Of a DNA stretch of 25,312 nt, positions 1-8,002 are shown piece by piece. The stretch lies in NCBI GenBank assembly GCA_964510575.1, contig CAZECN010000037.1, positions 1 to 25,312 on the forward strand, given 5' to 3'. Numbering within the stretch: the first letter of the stretch is position 1; the number at the start of each line of letters is the position of its first letter. Under the pieces are notes generated by a model. That model did no database searches, was not told the origin of the DNA, and saw nothing but the letters and a program-made list of their open reading frames with translations. The translations under genes were made by a program, and so were the position numbers. This DNA comes from CALKYB01 sp964510575. GTDB taxonomy: Bacteria > Bdellovibrionota_C > UBA2361 > SZUA-149 > CALKYB01.

Positions 1-2
1 TC

Positions 3-632
3 AACCGCATCTCGAAAAGGACCATACCATGCACTGGCATACTTAACGGAATAGCTCATGATGGCTACATCCTGAAACTTTTCAGCATCTAAATCAGAAC
101 GAATTTGCCCAACCATTCCGTCTATCATTCCCGAAGGAGCAACAATATCCACACCCGAACGGGCTAAAGAAATAGCCTGCGTTCCAAGATTCTTCCTAGT
201 TCTATCGTGATCTAAGCGATCTCCATCCATCACCCCACAATGCCCATGAGTGGTGTACTCACAAAAGCAAAGGTCAGCTATTAGCACTGTGGAAGGACAA
301 GTCTCACGCAAAGTTCTTGCAGCTTGCTGAACTATTCCATTTTGGTCACAGGCCACCATTCCTTCAGGATCTTTGCTTTCGGGAATACCAAAGAGCAGAA
401 GATTATTAAGACCCTGATCCTGCAATCGCTTAACCTCTTCAGAAAGCATATCCAGACTAAATTGATACTGACCAGGCATCGACGAGATTTCCTTCTTCAC
501 TCCACTTCCAGGAACAACAAAAACTGGGACAATAAAGTCCGAGACCTGAAGAGCGTTTTCAGTAAACATTTGACGCATTGCTGGGCTTTTTCTAAGCCGG
601 CTAAGTCGCGATGCTGGGAATGAGGAGCTCAT
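3..632 (-). CDS. hemB: Delta-aminolevulinic acid dehydratase (porphobilinogen synthase), 3' end missing
   Basis: This enzyme condenses two 5-aminolevulinate molecules to porphobilinogen in cytoplasmic heme synthesis. The visible 210 residues start MSSSFPASRLSRLRKSPAMR and run off the left edge; the family is usually about 320-335 residues, so roughly the last third lies outside the window. The metal-site segment DLCFCEYTTHGHCGV (about residues 120-134) has the three cysteines typical of zinc-dependent HemB (C122, C124, C132). The first active-site lysine is seen in MSYSVKYASAWYGPFRDA (K197); the Schiff-base lysine lies beyond the edge. The ATG overlaps the TGA of hemD by four bases (ATGA), which fixes the start and implies translational coupling. 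It is the last visible gene of the minus-strand operon. Identification is certain from the motifs. Confidence 0.96.
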   Translation of the reverse strand, partial: MSSSFPASRLSRLRKSPAMRQMFTENALQVSDFIVPVFVVPGSGVKKEISSMPGQYQFSLDMLSEEVKRLQDQGLNNLLLFGIPESKDPEGMVACDQNGIVQQAARTLRETCPSTVLIADLCFCEYTTHGHCGVMDGDRLDHDRTRKNLGTQAISLARSGVDIVAPSGMIDGMVGQIRSDLDAEKFQDVAIMSYSVKYASAWYGPFRDAV

Positions 633-1405
633 TTTTTTGCTAAAATCCAATCGTTTATTTCGCTAGCCAGAGCAACTACATCAGGACGGCTCGCGGAAAT
701 TTCTAAATTATATCCCTCGCTAAGAACTGCCTCAGCAGTGACTGGTCCAATGACTGCCACAGGGACTTGGGATAACATTGACCAGCAGTCTACTTGAACT
801 GAGTATTCTTTCAAATTTTTGGCAGCTTGGCCGCTCAGAAGCACAATCATGCTCGAGCTAGGGTTTAGATCAGAAAGAGTTTCACGTAGCTGCTGGTTGC
901 TATAGGAAGGAGCTTCTGATTTGTAGACAACCAAATCAGTTACATCAAAGCCTCTACTATCCAGAGTCTCAACAAGCCCTTTGTTTGCAAGGTCGCCTCT
1001 AAGGAGAAAAAGCTTAGCAGCTGGAGCTCCCGAAAACTCTCGGCCAAAGCCTATGGAGTTCTGCTCCTTAGGAGAAAAATCAACTTTAACCCCATGCTCT
1101 TCAAGCGATTGTTTAGTTTTCTCCCCAATCGATGCAATCTTCATTTCAGCAAGAAAATCGGATAGATCAAATCTCTCAGCAACTGAGCGAACACCGTTAG
1201 AACTAGTAAAAACTATCCAGCTCTTAACCGAAGTCGCCTCTTCTTCCTTCAACTTAAGGCTTTTCTCCAAATTTTGAAGCTCTGGCCCGGGTACGATTTG
1301 AAGGCAAGGTAATTCGATAGCTTGCTGGGTTGAGCTTGTAACTAAGGCTGAGAATTCAGCTGCCTGGGCGGTAGGCCTTGTATTTAAAATTTTAAAACTA
1401 GCCAC
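629..1405 (-). CDS. hemD: Uroporphyrinogen-III synthase
   Basis: HemD closes and inverts ring D of hydroxymethylbilane to give uroporphyrinogen III in the cytoplasm. The 258 residues match the family length (about 250-270). The family is poorly conserved, but the expected landmarks are present: N-terminal ILNTRP, SWIVFTSSNGVRSVAERF near residue 62-79, VVYKSEAP in the middle, and the C-terminal block LLSGQAAKNL...VAVIGPVTAEAV...SRPDVVALA. The start is GTG at 1405 with no strong ribosome-binding site. It sits 16 bases after the glycosyltransferase gene and overlaps hemB by four bases, so its job in heme synthesis is supported by context. The gene for porphobilinogen deaminase (hemC), often next to hemD, is not in the window. 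Confidence 0.93.
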   Translation of the reverse strand: MASFKILNTRPTAQAAEFSALVTSSTQQAIELPCLQIVPGPELQNLEKSLKLKEEEATSVKSWIVFTSSNGVRSVAERFDLSDFLAEMKIASIGEKTKQSLEEHGVKVDFSPKEQNSIGFGREFSGAPAAKLFLLRGDLANKGLVETLDSRGFDVTDLVVYKSEAPSYSNQQLRETLSDLNPSSSMIVLLSGQAAKNLKEYSVQVDCWSMLSQVPVAVIGPVTAEAVLSEGYNLEISASRPDVVALASEINDWILAKK

Positions 1406-1421
1406 AGGATAAAATTCACCC

Positions 1422-2312
1422 TTATAAAATCAATTCTTTTGCTCGAGGAGCTATTTCTGACAATCCGAGATCTCCTTTTCCGAACTGAACAAAAGATGAG
1501 TACAAGTCCACTAGTCTAGATCTGTCTCTTTTTTTTGCTCCTTGAAGAAGAACTTGGGACTTTAAAAGAAGGTGCTTCAAACAAATCTCAGTTCTTGCTG
1601 GATCAACCCCCTGCTCCAAAAGCTTGAAAATAGCATATACTCGAAACCTGTCCATCGCGACCTCAGACCTTGAAAGCTGATCTGCGTGACCTCCATGCTT
1701 TTCAATAAGCACTTCATCCAACAGACCGATTTTCTCTACACATGAGGCACGAAGCCAAAGGTCGTAATCTTCACAAACTCTCATCTCTGGCTTAAATCCA
1801 CCTAGACTTTCAAATAATTCTCGTTCGAGCATCACGGAAGAAGGACTTACTAGGCAAAGCTCCAGCAAACGCTCAAAAACTTCCAGAACATTTTCATTCT
1901 CTGTCGGTGGTTGGTGCTTCTTGGCTGAATTAACAAACTCTCCGTTTCGAATCCATTTTTCACGAGTCTGGGAGATTTTCAAATCAGGCTTTAAGCGATG
2001 AAACTCAATTTGACGCTCTAACTTGGTGGGATACCAGAAATCATCAGAGTCTAAAAAAGCCACCCATCGACTATCGCTTAGCGAGACTCCAATATTCCTG
2101 GCTTCTGAAACACCAGAATGAGATTCAAGGCGGTGATAGCGACCGCCCCCCTCTTCAACAACTTGCTTCACCTGCCCCATCTCAACGCCGGAACAGTCAT
2201 CCACTACTAAAACTTCGAGATCACTATAGTCTTGAGATATGACAGACTTAAAAGCATCTTGAACAAGTTGGGGGCGATTACGGACGGGAATAATTACAGA
2301 AACTTCTGGCAC
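1422..2312 (-). CDS. Family 2 glycosyltransferase
   Basis: The product is a cytoplasmic or membrane-associated inverting sugar transferase of the GT-A fold that uses nucleotide-sugar donors; donor and acceptor cannot be read from sequence. The N-terminal half has the standard GT2 signatures: SVIIPVRNRPQLVQDAFKSV (residues about 5-24), VLVVDDCSG, and AFLDSDDFWYPTKLERQ with the metal-binding DxD-type motif (LDSDD, about residues 90-94). A further typical block is CEDYDLWLRAS near residue 180-190. Length is 296 residues with no transmembrane segment. The start is GTG at 2312, one base after the stop of ysxC, so translation is probably coupled. Its place between a ribosome-assembly GTPase and heme genes does not suggest a pathway; cell-surface polysaccharide synthesis is a guess. 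Confidence 0.88.
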   Translation of the reverse strand: MPEVSVIIPVRNRPQLVQDAFKSVISQDYSDLEVLVVDDCSGVEMGQVKQVVEEGGGRYHRLESHSGVSEARNIGVSLSDSRWVAFLDSDDFWYPTKLERQIEFHRLKPDLKISQTREKWIRNGEFVNSAKKHQPPTENENVLEVFERLLELCLVSPSSVMLERELFESLGGFKPEMRVCEDYDLWLRASCVEKIGLLDEVLIEKHGGHADQLSRSEVAMDRFRVYAIFKLLEQGVDPARTEICLKHLLLKSQVLLQGAKKRDRSRLVDLYSSFVQFGKGDLGLSEIAPRAKELIL

Positions 2313-2313
2313 T

Positions 2314-2961
2314 TTAGATTTCTAGACCCAAATCAGGACTTTGAAGGCTTTGCTCTATTGTGCGCATCAACTTTTTGATCCCACCCTGTTTTCCTTTCAG
2401 AGTGCTCACCTCAACAATCTCACAACCTGTGACTCCAGCAGTACCTTTCGCCCTTTTTCGTGCCTCGGCTAATCCTTTTTGCTTAAGCTTGTCGGCTTTA
2501 GTCAGAACCACAGTAAGAGGAACTTCTATAAGCTGCTGAGCAATCCAAAGCTCTTCTTTTTGAAATTCTCTTCGCGAGTCTACCAAAAGCATTGCACGGG
2601 CAATTCTTCCAGCGTCTGCGAAGTAAGAGACCATTAACTTTTCCCACTGCTTACGCATCGAATGAGAAACCGAGGCATACCCATATCCTGGTAAATCTAC
2701 TAATCTAAAATCAGTCGTGCTTCGCTGATCACCAACTCCGCTAGCTAGTTGAACATCAAAAAAGTTAATGGCTTGAGTGCGCCCAGGCTGTTTTGCAACT
2801 CTGGCCAGGCTATTATGATTACAAAGGGCATTAATCAGGCTGGACTTTCCGACATTAGAACGTCCAATAAAAACAACCTCAGGTAATTCGGCATCCTCAA
2901 GCTGCTCCGGATTGTAGGCAGAGGTCACAAACTCAGGATTAATTATACGCAGCTCGTTCAT
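2314..2961 (-). CDS. ysxC: Ribosome-biogenesis GTPase YsxC/EngB
   Basis: YsxC (EngB/YihA) is a small TRAFAC-class GTPase needed for late assembly of the 50S ribosomal subunit. The 215 residues carry the G motifs in order: G1 GRSNVGKSS (33-41), G2 region around QPGRTQAINFF (58-68), G3 DLPGYGYA (89-96) and G4 TKADK (154-158). The DLPGYG form and the N-terminal FIGRSNVGKSSLINAL are diagnostic for this family rather than Era or EngA. It starts with ATG, 24 bases after ccmD, and its TAA is followed after one base by the GTG of the glycosyltransferase. Its position inside a cytochrome c/heme operon has no obvious functional reason and may reflect growth-rate-linked expression. Confidence 0.96.
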   Translation of the reverse strand: MNELRIINPEFVTSAYNPEQLEDAELPEVVFIGRSNVGKSSLINALCNHNSLARVAKQPGRTQAINFFDVQLASGVGDQRSTTDFRLVDLPGYGYASVSHSMRKQWEKLMVSYFADAGRIARAMLLVDSRREFQKEELWIAQQLIEVPLTVVLTKADKLKQKGLAEARKRAKGTAGVTGCEIVEVSTLKGKQGGIKKLMRTIEQSLQSPDLGLEI

Positions 2962-2985
2962 ATTCCAGTCTTACTTTTGCTATAC

Positions 2986-3147
2986 TTACCTTTGCTCGAG
3001 CTCTTCAATGCTCTTCCTTAGCTTTCTCTGAGAACTTATCAATTGTATCAGAAACACAAAAAGAAATAGCCAAAGCACGGAATACCCTAAAAATAGATCC
3101 ATATATGTATCTGCCACTACGTAATAAGTATCTTGCTTACCAGCCAT
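2986..3147 (-). CDS. ccmD: Small heme-exporter protein CcmD
   Basis: This 53-residue gene lies between ccmC and ysxC. It begins MAGKQDTYYVVADTYMDLFL, has one hydrophobic helix (about residues 17-37, LFLGYSVLWLFLFVFLIQLI) and ends with a charged tail of the SQRKLRKSIEELEQR type. That layout (short soluble N-terminus, one membrane helix, basic cytoplasmic tail) is what CcmD looks like. CcmD associates with the CcmABC complex and helps release heme-loaded CcmE. A good ribosome-binding site (AAAAGGA) lies six bases upstream of the ATG. It starts 42 bases after ccmC, the usual place for ccmD. CcmD sequences are weakly conserved, so the call rests on topology, size and position. Confidence 0.85.
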   Translation of the reverse strand: MAGKQDTYYVVADTYMDLFLGYSVLWLFLFVFLIQLISSQRKLRKSIEELEQR

Positions 3148-3189
3148 TTCGTCCTTTTAAAATTTCCTTACAACAATAAAAGAGTCCAT

Positions 3190-3900
3190 TTAGGAATTCG
3201 CCTCTAATTCTTCTATTCGCCACGCCAATAAAATTTGATTCACTCGAATGAAACAAAGCCAAACAGAGAATAAACTTAGTGCCAGAATACTAACCATTAG
3301 CGCTTGAACAAAACGTGGATCTGCCAGACCCTGATTCGCTGTCACCTGCGGGTGAAGCTGCTCACTTTGGTCAATCATTTTAACTGAAAAAATAACTATC
3401 GGAACTTGGATGGCGCTTAGAATCCCTAGCACTGCTGAAGTACTTTTCTCATTCACAAAGTCATTAGCAAACTTTCTGTATACGAGATAAGCGAGCAACA
3501 TCAACCAAAGAACGAGTGATGAAACTAACCTAGGTTCCCATCTCCACCAAGTGTTCCATGCTGAATGGCCCCAGATCATGCCAGTCGCTAGAACTATACT
3601 GGCTAGCAAAAAGCCAACACTAGCCGAGGACCTAGCAAGCGCATCCCAAATTCCTTCCCTAGAAACCAGAAACGCAATACTACCAATAAATAATAGAGCC
3701 AACATCAAGTAACAGGCTGTCGCAGATCCAACATGAAAGTAAAATATACGTTGAACAGCACCCATCACTTTTTCATCAGGCACATACAAGAAAATCATTC
3801 CAAGTGACAATTGGAAGCTTACAAACACAGCCAAGGGCAGCACCCAGCTCAGCAAAGGATTATCCAGCAATATGTTTGTAATTTTTTTCTGATTCAACAT
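3190..3900 (-). CDS. ccmC: Heme exporter/handling protein CcmC
   Basis: CcmC is an integral inner-membrane protein that, with CcmABD, attaches heme to the periplasmic chaperone CcmE. The 236 residues show about six hydrophobic helices and the tryptophan-rich WWD-type periplasmic loop as WGHSAWNTWWRWEPRLVSS (about residues 109-127). Two histidines sit where axial heme ligands are expected: FHVGSA (about residue 56) and the LHPQV loop after the fourth helix. The WEPRL form (instead of WDARL) is a variation seen in CcmC relatives. It lies 16 bases after ccmB and has AGAGG upstream of the ATG. CcsA of System II also has a WWD loop, but the short length and ccmAB/ccmD neighbours make CcmC the right call. 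Confidence 0.95.
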   Translation of the reverse strand: MLNQKKITNILLDNPLLSWVLPLAVFVSFQLSLGMIFLYVPDEKVMGAVQRIFYFHVGSATACYLMLALLFIGSIAFLVSREGIWDALARSSASVGFLLASIVLATGMIWGHSAWNTWWRWEPRLVSSLVLWLMLLAYLVYRKFANDFVNEKSTSAVLGILSAIQVPIVIFSVKMIDQSEQLHPQVTANQGLADPRFVQALMVSILALSLFSVWLCFIRVNQILLAWRIEELEANS

Positions 3901-3916
3901 CCAGAGCCTCTTTAGA

Positions 3917-4606
3917 TTAGTCCCAAACCGTATGTTCGAACAGGACTAGACCGGCGGTGAAAGCTATTACATCGTAAACGCAAATACAAACCAGCCAAAA
4001 GTCACTAAAGTTAATATTCCCTCCTAGTAGCAGCTCCCTGCTTAGAGAAACACATCCTGCCAGCAGAGGTAGTATCAGAGGGAAAAGAATCACTGGGAAT
4101 AGAATATCCCTTGCCTCTGATTGGGTGGAAATCATAGACAGCAAAATCCCAATTGAAGACACACCAGATGCCCCTAAAAAACAAACAACAGAGATTGGCA
4201 ACAATACAGAGGCAAACTGGAAGCCGAAAAAAAGTCCGAGCAAGCAAAGTGAAAACAATGAAGTCAGAGCTAGGCTAACAAAACAAACTAGATACTTAGA
4301 GAGAAAGATACTCTCACGACTAATACGACTTAAAAGCAAAGCATTGACTGCTCCCTGCTCTCTCTCAATCAAGGTCAATTGATTAATAAACACCAAAGCT
4401 GAAAATAGAAAAACCAACCAAACTAAACCTCCCCCAACCGAGATCAACTCCATGCGCTGCATTCCGGCATACCTCACAGCAAAAGAAGAGACCACTGCCA
4501 ACATCAAGGAGAATATCAGGCAAGAGGTCAGTCCGCCCGGGGCTCTGTATAAAGACAGAAAATCTTTCCGTGCCAGAAGCAAGGTTTCTCTGAGGAGATC
4601 TTTCAT
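3917..4606 (-). CDS. ccmB: Heme exporter permease CcmB
   Basis: CcmB is the membrane subunit of the CcmAB ABC transporter, which powers release of holo-CcmE from CcmC. It has about six membrane helices in 229 residues, with the N-terminal cytoplasmic stretch KDLLRETLLLARKDFLSLYR followed by a helix, and the family-typical FINQLTLIEREQGAVNALL (about residues 74-92). The longest possible start is TTG at 4609, but the ATG at 4606 is preferred because the strong ribosome-binding site AAGGAGG lies seven bases before it and only four before the TTG. The ATG overlaps the TGA of ccmA by one base (TGATG). It continues into ccmC after 16 bases. Confidence 0.94.
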   Translation of the reverse strand: MKDLLRETLLLARKDFLSLYRAPGGLTSCLIFSLMLAVVSSFAVRYAGMQRMELISVGGGLVWLVFLFSALVFINQLTLIEREQGAVNALLLSRISRESIFLSKYLVCFVSLALTSLFSLCLLGLFFGFQFASVLLPISVVCFLGASGVSSIGILLSMISTQSEARDILFPVILFPLILPLLAGCVSLSRELLLGGNINFSDFWLVCICVYDVIAFTAGLVLFEHTVWD

Positions 4607-5262
4607 CAACAGACCTCCTTACGAACTCTTGCCTCTTCCACTGTCCAAATCTCATTAAAACTAAGATAGGTTTCTAGGTCATTGTTACTAGCAAGAACTA
4701 AACTTCCCCCCTTGCATACAAAGTCAGAAAGCAGCTCTGCCAAAGTTGAGCGACTACTTGAGTCCAAAAAATTAAAAGGCTCATCCAGAAGGATCAAATC
4801 AGCATTGCTAGACAAGGCTCGAACAATTGAAACTTTACGAATAGTTCCAGAGGAGCAGTTATTGAGTCTCGTATTCCAATGTTCCTTCAGCGAAAATTTC
4901 TCTGAAAGAGCTGAGGCATTTTTAACATCTTCCCCACTCAATTTGCTGAATAATTGCAGGTTCTCGCCAACAGTAAGTTGAGGGTATAGAGAAGAATTTT
5001 GCTCGACGAAGCAAATCCTTCCTTTAGACTTTCTAGGTTCTTTATTGCTATCAGGAAACAAAAGTTTCCCTCTACCAGGATGATAAATTCCTGAGATAGT
5101 GCGAAGCAAAGTTGTTTTACCAGAGCCGTTAGCTCCTTTAACCAAATATGATTGACCCTTTTTAACTTCGAAGGAAATGTTATTTAACACCCAGCGCCGA
5201 CCTAGCTTCTTTCCGATCTCCTTGGCTTCAAGCAAAGCTGTTGAATGGTCATTGGGAGTCAT
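4606..5262 (-). CDS. ccmA: Heme exporter ATPase CcmA, with unusual signature and H-loop
   Basis: CcmA is the cytoplasmic ATPase that works with CcmB to release heme-loaded CcmE. The 218 residues match the family. Walker A is GANGSGKTT (43-51), the Q-loop is FVEQNSSLYPQ (85-95), and Walker B is LILLDEP (156-162). Two parts are odd. The ABC signature reads NCSSGT (135-140) rather than LSGGQ or the LSAGQ usual in CcmA. The switch segment reads LASNNDLE (190-197), so the H-loop histidine of a typical ABC ATPase is replaced by Asn. Hydrolysis may be weak, or the protein may use another residue. It overlaps the upstream small gene by 14 bases and ccmB by one. The family call comes from motifs plus context. 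Confidence 0.93.
   Translation of the reverse strand: MTPNDHSTALLEAKEIGKKLGRRWVLNNISFEVKKGQSYLVKGANGSGKTTLLRTISGIYHPGRGKLLFPDSNKEPRKSKGRICFVEQNSSLYPQLTVGENLQLFSKLSGEDVKNASALSEKFSLKEHWNTRLNNCSSGTIRKVSIVRALSSNADLILLDEPFNFLDSSSRSTLAELLSDFVCKGGSLVLASNNDLETYLSFNEIWTVEEARVRKEVC
4614..4620 (-). promoter_or_regulatory. Ribosome-binding site that decides the ccmB start
   Basis: AAGGAGG inside the 3' end of ccmA on the minus strand. It is seven bases from the ATG at 4606 and four from the alternative TTG at 4609, so the ATG is favoured. Confidence 0.75.
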
Positions 5263-5503
5263 AGCCTCGACTCAACTCCTTTTTAGCTTTAAAATAATCG
5301 ATTTCGGAAATACGTTCATCTCGGAAATCTACTTCAAGCTCCGTTAAAGCTTGAAGGACCTCTTCGTTTTTAAGCAACTTATGTCGGTCAGCTCCAATGG
5401 CCAGAGCATCTAGGTAACCTAGCTTGACTTCGTCCCTCAGGATGGGTTCCACCAAATAGAGAACTATTAGTATTACTGGAATGAAAAGAAAGAAATCAGC
5501 CAT
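5249..5503 (-). CDS. Small membrane protein, CcmI N-terminus-like
   Basis: This is an 84-residue protein with one N-terminal membrane helix (about residues 3-20, DFFLFIPVILIVLYLVEP) and a soluble helical tail containing EVLQALTELEVDFRDERISE followed by IDYFKAKKELS. The pattern 'LxELExDFxxxxISExDYxxxKxEL' is the one found after the first helix of CcmI/CycH-type proteins, which hold apocytochrome c for heme ligation. No TPR region follows, so it would be only the N-terminal part of a normal CcmI. It overlaps ccmF by eight bases and ccmA by 14, and a ribosome-binding site AGAGGG precedes the ATG. The tight overlaps argue that it is a real gene and part of the maturation machinery; the CcmI link is an inference from a short motif. 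Confidence 0.7.
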   Translation of the reverse strand: MADFFLFIPVILIVLYLVEPILRDEVKLGYLDALAIGADRHKLLKNEEVLQALTELEVDFRDERISEIDYFKAKKELSRGYDSQ

Positions 5504-7514
5504 TTGCCCTCTTTAGCTCTGCATGCTGGACATAGTCTTCTTCATCAACACTGGAAGAATTAGCTAAGCTAACGGAGGTGCCTGGAATGAGTAATAGCAA
5601 GGCGCCCAAAAGAGTGACCAAGCCGCCAAACCAAAGCCAAACTTGAAGGGGATTAATAAAGACTTTCAATGAAAGTCTCTCAACAGAACCACTGTCTCGA
5701 TCTACTCCAGCAAAAGCCAAATACAAATCTTCCTTAAGAGACATCTTCAAAGCCACCTCAGTGGTTGTCTCACCGCTCCTAGAGTATAGCCTTCTCTCCG
5801 GGAGTAATGTGGTCAGAACTTTTTGACCATAATCACTGGATACCTGAACTTCTGCTCTAATCGCCTGATAGTTAGGACCCGTATATGGGGAGATCCCTTT
5901 CAAGTTTAAGCTGTACTGACCTATTATCACAGACTCTCCAACAGCTAGTGAAAGATCTTTCTCGGTCTTGTAGATCGTTGAAGTTGCAATCGCTACAGCC
6001 ATAACAACAACTCCGAGGTGAACAACCAAACCTCCAAGTCTACGATGTCGCTTCTGTATGGTCTTCTTCAGACTACCGCTTGCCCTAACACTTCTATAAA
6101 GTTCACTAAGCAAAGTAGCAGAAACGAATCCACTGACGCCAAAAAACAACGCTGCAAAGGGGCGAGTGGAATCAACAAAAATTCCGGTGAAAAACAAAAT
6201 AGAACCGAAAATTAAAGAACGGCTAAAGGTTTTTTTGAGAGCTGCGGAGCTAGCTCTACGCCAGGATACGAGAGGACCAACTCCCATAAAAAATAAAAGA
6301 GCCGTGAACATGGGAGCAGTGACTTGATTGAAAAAAGGCGGGCCGACCACGGATTTTTGACCGGTAAGGGCCTCACTAATAAAAGGGAATAAAGTCCCCC
6401 AGAAAGTCGTAAAGCAAATGCTGAAGAGAAGAATATTATTAAATAGAAAAACAGCTTCTCTAGAAAAATAAGACTCAAGCCTGCTCTCCGAAGCTAAGGA
6501 ATTCCAACGAAGCCCGATTAACATCGTAGCCAAAACTCCCAAGACCACTATGTAGGCTAAAAATACCCAACCAACATCTGTTTCGGCGAAAGCATGCACA
6601 CTTTGAACAATTCCTGAGCGAGTAAGAAAGGTGCCAAATACAGCCAGGAGATATGTCATGACAGCCAAGGATATATTCCAAAGCTTAAGCATTCCTCTCC
6701 TTTGCTGAACCATTACCGAATGTAGAAAGGCGGTGCCCGTCAACCATGGCATGAAAGAGGCGTTCTCCACAGGATCCCAAGCCCAAAAGCCTCCCCAGCC
6801 AAGTTCAATATACGCCCAGTTCCCTCCCAGAATTATCCCAGCAGTCAAAAAGCTCCAGGCGACTAATGTCCATCTTCTAGTTACTCGAGTCCAAGCATCC
6901 CCAAGATGTCCACTGCAAAGAGCTGCCAAGCAAAAAGCAGAAGGAACCATAAACCCAGTAAACCCTAAGTAAAGCATCGGAGGGTGAATCAACATCGAAG
7001 GGTTCTGAAGCAAAGGATTCATTCCATTGCCATCAACTGGAATCTGGTCGATAGGAATAAACCGAAACGGATTAGTCAAAAACAGAACGACGGTCTGAAA
7101 GAACCAATTGGACAGGCTAATCATTGGAACTAGCCACATTTTAGTTTCAAGTGGCAGGCCTACCGGTCTAATAGAAACAATTGCAGCAAAGACCCCCATA
7201 ATGGCAGTCCAGAGAAGTAGTGAGCCATCCATACCTCCCCAAATTGCAGAAAGTAAGTAGAGGTCTGGCATGTCATTATTTGAAGTCTGCCAAACATATG
7301 CGTAGCGATAATCGTGACTTAGAAAAGCTCTGGCCAAAAAACCAAGAGAAATTAAAGTGCAGATTGCACTAGCTAAAACAGAGCGGGATGAAGAAATAAA
7401 ATAAGCTGGCTTATTGAGCTTAGCACTAAGGCTTCCAGCCACAAGACCATAACAAGACAAAAGCCAGGCGGAGGCTAGAAAAAAGTTACCTGGATCTATT
7501 CCTGAACCCTTCAT
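5496..7514 (-). CDS. ccmF: Cytochrome c heme lyase CcmF
   Basis: CcmF is the large inner-membrane subunit of the heme ligation complex that takes heme from CcmE and attaches it to CXXCH motifs of apocytochromes. The 672 residues contain about 15 hydrophobic helices and the WWD loop WGGFWAWDPVEN (240-251). Histidines expected to bind heme are visible: HPPMLY (H177), FLHSV (H265), the VHAF segment (H307) and the VVHLGVVV segment near residue 495. The N-terminal block DGSLLLW is also typical. The C-terminus has one last helix and a short charged tail. ATG overlaps the TGA of ccmE by four bases. NrfE is a paralogue with the same architecture, but the complete ccm context favours CcmF. Confidence 0.97.
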   Translation of the reverse strand: MKGSGIDPGNFFLASAWLLSCYGLVAGSLSAKLNKPAYFISSSRSVLASAICTLISLGFLARAFLSHDYRYAYVWQTSNNDMPDLYLLSAIWGGMDGSLLLWTAIMGVFAAIVSIRPVGLPLETKMWLVPMISLSNWFFQTVVLFLTNPFRFIPIDQIPVDGNGMNPLLQNPSMLIHPPMLYLGFTGFMVPSAFCLAALCSGHLGDAWTRVTRRWTLVAWSFLTAGIILGGNWAYIELGWGGFWAWDPVENASFMPWLTGTAFLHSVMVQQRRGMLKLWNISLAVMTYLLAVFGTFLTRSGIVQSVHAFAETDVGWVFLAYIVVLGVLATMLIGLRWNSLASESRLESYFSREAVFLFNNILLFSICFTTFWGTLFPFISEALTGQKSVVGPPFFNQVTAPMFTALLFFMGVGPLVSWRRASSAALKKTFSRSLIFGSILFFTGIFVDSTRPFAALFFGVSGFVSATLLSELYRSVRASGSLKKTIQKRHRRLGGLVVHLGVVVMAVAIATSTIYKTEKDLSLAVGESVIIGQYSLNLKGISPYTGPNYQAIRAEVQVSSDYGQKVLTTLLPERRLYSRSGETTTEVALKMSLKEDLYLAFAGVDRDSGSVERLSLKVFINPLQVWLWFGGLVTLLGALLLLIPGTSVSLANSSSVDEEDYVQHAELKRANG

Positions 7515-7987
7515 AAGCCCTTGCTCATGTAGGCAGTAGATCCTTCCTCAGCAGGAGCCGTCACTGATGGTGGTTCATACTTAGAGGGACACTGAGTGAG
7601 CAAAGTGCTAGCGGTAAAAAGGCCATTTTCCTGAAAAGACCCTTCTAGAATAACATCCCTGCCAGGCTGAAGTGTGTCAGGCTTAATACCATAATATACT
7701 ACCGAGATAGACCGACTTTGATCCAAGGGCTGCGAGTTAGAGTTATCATCAGCCTCCGGGATGTCCACCACCTTAAATCCCACCTTAAATTCTGGGCCAC
7801 TAGTGTCGTAATCTATGTCTCTAGAGCTCACCCTAGCGCCTAATCGAACATTGGTTACAGGTTCCCCCTCTGAAACAAGCTGAGCAACTGTAACCACTTC
7901 TTTGGCGGCAGTTCTAGACGCTGAGAAAATTAAGGTTCCAAATCCTAAGACCGAAACCAGGATTAGAATGAAAAGCTTTTTGTCCAC
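7511..7987 (-). CDS. ccmE: Periplasmic heme chaperone CcmE, cysteine (CxxxY) variant
   Basis: CcmE carries heme covalently from CcmABCD to CcmF on the periplasmic face. The 158 residues have an N-terminal anchor (about 4-22) and an OB-fold region (about 30-135) including VRLGARVSSRDI and VVYYGIKPDTLQPGRDVILEG. In the usual family the heme-binding motif is HxxxY; here it reads TQCPSKYEPP, so Cys133 replaces the heme-binding His and Tyr137 is kept. CxxxY CcmE proteins are known from Desulfovibrio and archaea, where they work in a System I variant without standard CcmG/CcmH. The C-terminal tail after the motif is about 20 residues. Start is GTG with a poor ribosome-binding site; the gene lies 15 bases after the M23-like gene and overlaps ccmF by four. 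Confidence 0.94.
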   Translation of the reverse strand: MDKKLFILILVSVLGFGTLIFSASRTAAKEVVTVAQLVSEGEPVTNVRLGARVSSRDIDYDTSGPEFKVGFKVVDIPEADDNSNSQPLDQSRSISVVYYGIKPDTLQPGRDVILEGSFQENGLFTASTLLTQCPSKYEPPSVTAPAEEGSTAYMSKGL

Positions 7988-8002
7988 AACGCTCGAGGAA
8001 GA

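Noticed and set aside
324..623. A 99-codon plus-strand open frame
   Set aside because: It lies fully antisense to hemB, whose catalytic motifs are clear.
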